A stretch of 64,000 nucleotides of DNA from Idiomarina sp. PL1-037 (GTDB lineage Bacteria > Pseudomonadota > Gammaproteobacteria > Enterobacterales > Alteromonadaceae): the NCBI RefSeq assembly GCF_034422975.1, contig NZ_CP139873.1:372001-436000 (forward strand). Direction: 5' to 3'. Numbering within the stretch: position 1 is the first letter of the stretch; every line of letters starts with the position of its first letter. The notes under the pieces were generated by a model. That model ran no database searches, was not told where the DNA came from, and saw only the letters and a list, made by a program, of their open reading frames with translations. The translations under genes were made by a program, and so were the position numbers. Of the stretch, positions 62,258-64,000 are shown in pieces.

Positions 62258-63675
62258 CACTAACTGACTACGAATTGTCACAAGACGACATAAGCAAGGC
62301 CTTATCCACGCTGTACAGCGGTGATATTGATTTTGCCGATATCTATTTACAACACAGTGTCAACGAGTCGTGGGTGCTGGAAGATGGCATCATTAAAGAC
62401 GGCGCGTTTCATATTGAAACGGGTATGGGTGTGCGCGCTGTTCAGGGCGAGAAAACCGGCTTTGCTTATGCCGATGAAATTACGTTGAATGCGTTGCAGC
62501 GCACCAGTGAAGCGGCCCGCGGCATAGCGCGTCAGGGCCAAAGTAAAAAGGTTGAAGCCCTGAAGTCGGTGCAGGCTAAGTCGCGCTATGAAGCGCTGAA
62601 TCCGCTGGATACCTTATCTGAAGACGAAAAAATTGAGTTGCTGAAAAAAGTCGATGCGCATGCGCGGGCACAGGACTCACGTGTAAGCCAGGTGGTGGTG
62701 AGTCTGAGTGGCAGTTACGACGAAGTTTTAGTGGCTGCGACAGACGGCACTTTGGCCACCGATAAGCGCCCCCTAATTCGTCTGAACTGTTCTGTTATTA
62801 CCGAGCAAAACGGTCGCCGCGAGCGCGGCAGTGCCGGTGGTGGGGCGCGTGTAGGATATGAATTTTTCCTTGATGAAGCGTCCGGCAATGCCCGTTGGCA
62901 GCGTTTTGCGGAAGAAGCCGTACGTCAGGGCTTAGTGAATTTAGAAGCGAAACCTGCACCAGCAGGTAATATGCCTGTGGTACTGGGCTCTGGCTGGCCG
63001 GGGGTGCTGCTGCACGAGGCGGTCGGACACGGTCTGGAAGGCGACTTTAACCGTAAAGGCTCGTCTGCTTATTCCGGTAAAATTGGCGAACAAGTGGCTT
63101 CACCGCTTTGTACTATTGTTGATGACGGCACCCTGAGTGATCGTCGAGGTTCAATGAGTATCGATGACGAAGGCACACCCAGTGGTTACAACGTATTAAT
63201 AGAAAACGGCATACTGCGTGGCTACATGCAGGACAAAATGAATGCGCGTTTAATGGGTCAGGCAACGACCGGAAATGGGCGCCGTGAAAGCTTCGCTCAC
63301 TTACCTATGCCGCGAATGACCAATACCTATATGTTAGCCGGAGAAAGCAGCCCGGAAGAGATTATTGGTAGTGTGAAAAAGGGTATCTACGCGCCGCAGT
63401 TTGCCGGTGGTCAGGTCGATATCACTTCCGGACAGTTTGTGTTTTCGGCATCTGAAGCCTATTTAATTGAAGACGGTAAAATTACCACACCGATAAAAGG
63501 TGCAACGCTTATTGGGAACGGACCAGAAGCTATGGCTCAGGTGTCTATGGTGGGTAACGACCTGTCGCTGGACGAAGGTGTCGGTGTTTGTGGTAAAGAC
63601 GGGCAGAGTTTACCCGTAGGTGTTGGGCAACCGACGCTGAAACTGGATTCAATGACAGTTGGCGGTACCGAATAA
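62254..63675 (+). CDS. tldD: metalloprotease subunit TldD
   Basis: TldD pairs with TldE (PmbA) to form a zinc protease that degrades unfolded peptides and matures microcin B17 and CcdA in E. coli. The 473-residue product holds the zinc motif HEAVGHGLEGDFNRKG, with HEAVGH at 254-259. The C-terminal part contains GQVDITSGQFVFSASEAYLI and GNGPEAMAQVSMVGND. It overlaps the amidase gene by four bases. tldE/pmbA is not in this window; in relatives it lies beyond yjgA. Confidence 0.95.
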   Translation: MTLTDYELSQDDISKALSTLYSGDIDFADIYLQHSVNESWVLEDGIIKDGAFHIETGMGVRAVQGEKTGFAYADEITLNALQRTSEAARGIARQGQSKKVEALKSVQAKSRYEALNPLDTLSEDEKIELLKKVDAHARAQDSRVSQVVVSLSGSYDEVLVAATDGTLATDKRPLIRLNCSVITEQNGRRERGSAGGGARVGYEFFLDEASGNARWQRFAEEAVRQGLVNLEAKPAPAGNMPVVLGSGWPGVLLHEAVGHGLEGDFNRKGSSAYSGKIGEQVASPLCTIVDDGTLSDRRGSMSIDDEGTPSGYNVLIENGILRGYMQDKMNARLMGQATTGNGRRESFAHLPMPRMTNTYMLAGESSPEEIIGSVKKGIYAPQFAGGQVDITSGQFVFSASEAYLIEDGKITTPIKGATLIGNGPEAMAQVSMVGNDLSLDEGVGVCGKDGQSLPVGVGQPTLKLDSMTVGGTE

Positions 63676-63690
63676 GTGAGTTGCCCAGTA

Positions 63691-64000
63691 TTAACCGAGC
63701 AGTTCACGTAAATAAACAAACAGCTGGCGGGCAGCAACCGGTGGTTTTTGTTCGGCCCGCTGTTTTTCGGCAAGACGAATAAGCTGACGCAATTTTTGGC
63801 GGTCAGCATCTGGGTGCTCTTCAATGAATTCTTGTAGAGCATCGTCGCCTTCATGCAGCAGTTTATCGCGAGTTGTTTCAATCTCGTGAAAAATGGATGT
63901 TTGCTGCTGATGCGCATTTTTTAAATTATTTAAGGCTTGCTCAATAGGCGCTATATCACGTAAGCGCATGAGCTTGCCAATAAATTGAAGCTGGCGTCGG
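63691..64000 (-). CDS. darP: ribosome-associated protein DarP (YjgA), 3' part
   Basis: Partial gene; the start lies beyond the window. The visible 103 codons include the C-terminal half of the DUF615/YjgA family: RRQLQFIGKLMRLRDIAPIEQ at the edge, then DADRQKLRQLIRLAEKQ, and ARQLFVYLRELLG at the end. E. coli YjgA has 183 residues and binds late 50S precursors. An internal ATG at 63967-63969 could be mistaken for the start, but the family sequence continues upstream of it. Convergent with tldD, 15 bases apart. Confidence 0.9.
   Translation of the reverse strand, partial: RRQLQFIGKLMRLRDIAPIEQALNNLKNAHQQQTSIFHEIETTRDKLLHEGDDALQEFIEEHPDADRQKLRQLIRLAEKQRAEQKPPVAARQLFVYLRELLG

Overview
The window comes from a gammaproteobacterial chromosome. 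Protein sequences and gene order resemble the marine Alteromonadales, and an Idiomarina-like genus is my best guess; that is recalled similarity, not a search. Coding density is high and mostly on the + strand. I see no insertion sequence, phage gene, CRISPR array or rRNA gene.

Layout. (1) 1-4794: hflX-hflK-hflC-purA (ribosome rescue GTPase, the FtsH-regulating HflKC complex, purine synthesis). (2) 4896-23403: one long block of translation and transcription genes. It holds tRNA-Thr, -Tyr, -Gly and -Thr, a first tuf, tRNA-Trp, secE, nusG, rplKAJL, rpoBC, rpsLG, fusA and a second tuf. The clusters known in E. coli as thrU-tufB, secE-nusG, rplKAJL-rpoBC and str are contiguous here. The two tuf genes are almost identical, terminator included. 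(3) 23404-33700: mixed housekeeping genes. These are an orphan periplasmic binding protein; a minus-strand uvrA-thioesterase-glutaminase group; a YajR-like transporter; ssb; an adenosine deaminase; tdk; and pyrC. (4) 33831-51056: a complete-looking MSHA type IV pilus locus of 17 consecutive, often overlapping genes (mshI, a PilN-like gene, mshJKLMNEGFBACDOPQ). It ends in a 1412-residue MshQ with lectin-like domains. (5) 51254-64000: a secreted coiled-coil/PEGA/FGE-fold protein, then mreBCD, maf (yhdE), rng, yhdP, a nitrilase-family amidase, tldD, and the 3' part of darP (yjgA), which is cut by the window edge.

How it fits together. Region 2 supplies the elongation machinery (EF-Tu, EF-G, L7/L12 stalk, S12, S7), RNA polymerase and NusG. 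Visible control points are a strong GC-discriminator promoter ahead of the tRNAs, the L10 leader and an rplL-rpoB attenuator hairpin. Region 4 encodes a surface pilus: ATPase MshE (with N-terminal motifs of the c-di-GMP-binding MshEN type), platform MshG, secretin MshL, alignment proteins, a major pilin, minor pilins and a probable adhesin. Region 5 is the usual cell-shape and envelope neighbourhood.

I did not find a clearly new system. The best candidates for a second look are the FGE-fold protein without active-site cysteines beside mreB, the domain mix of MshQ, and the homogenised tuf pair whose shared tract ends sharply at the start codon and just past the terminator. Several starts are placed downstream of the longest possible reading frame because a ribosome binding site or family N-terminus supports the internal codon; these are stated in the entries.
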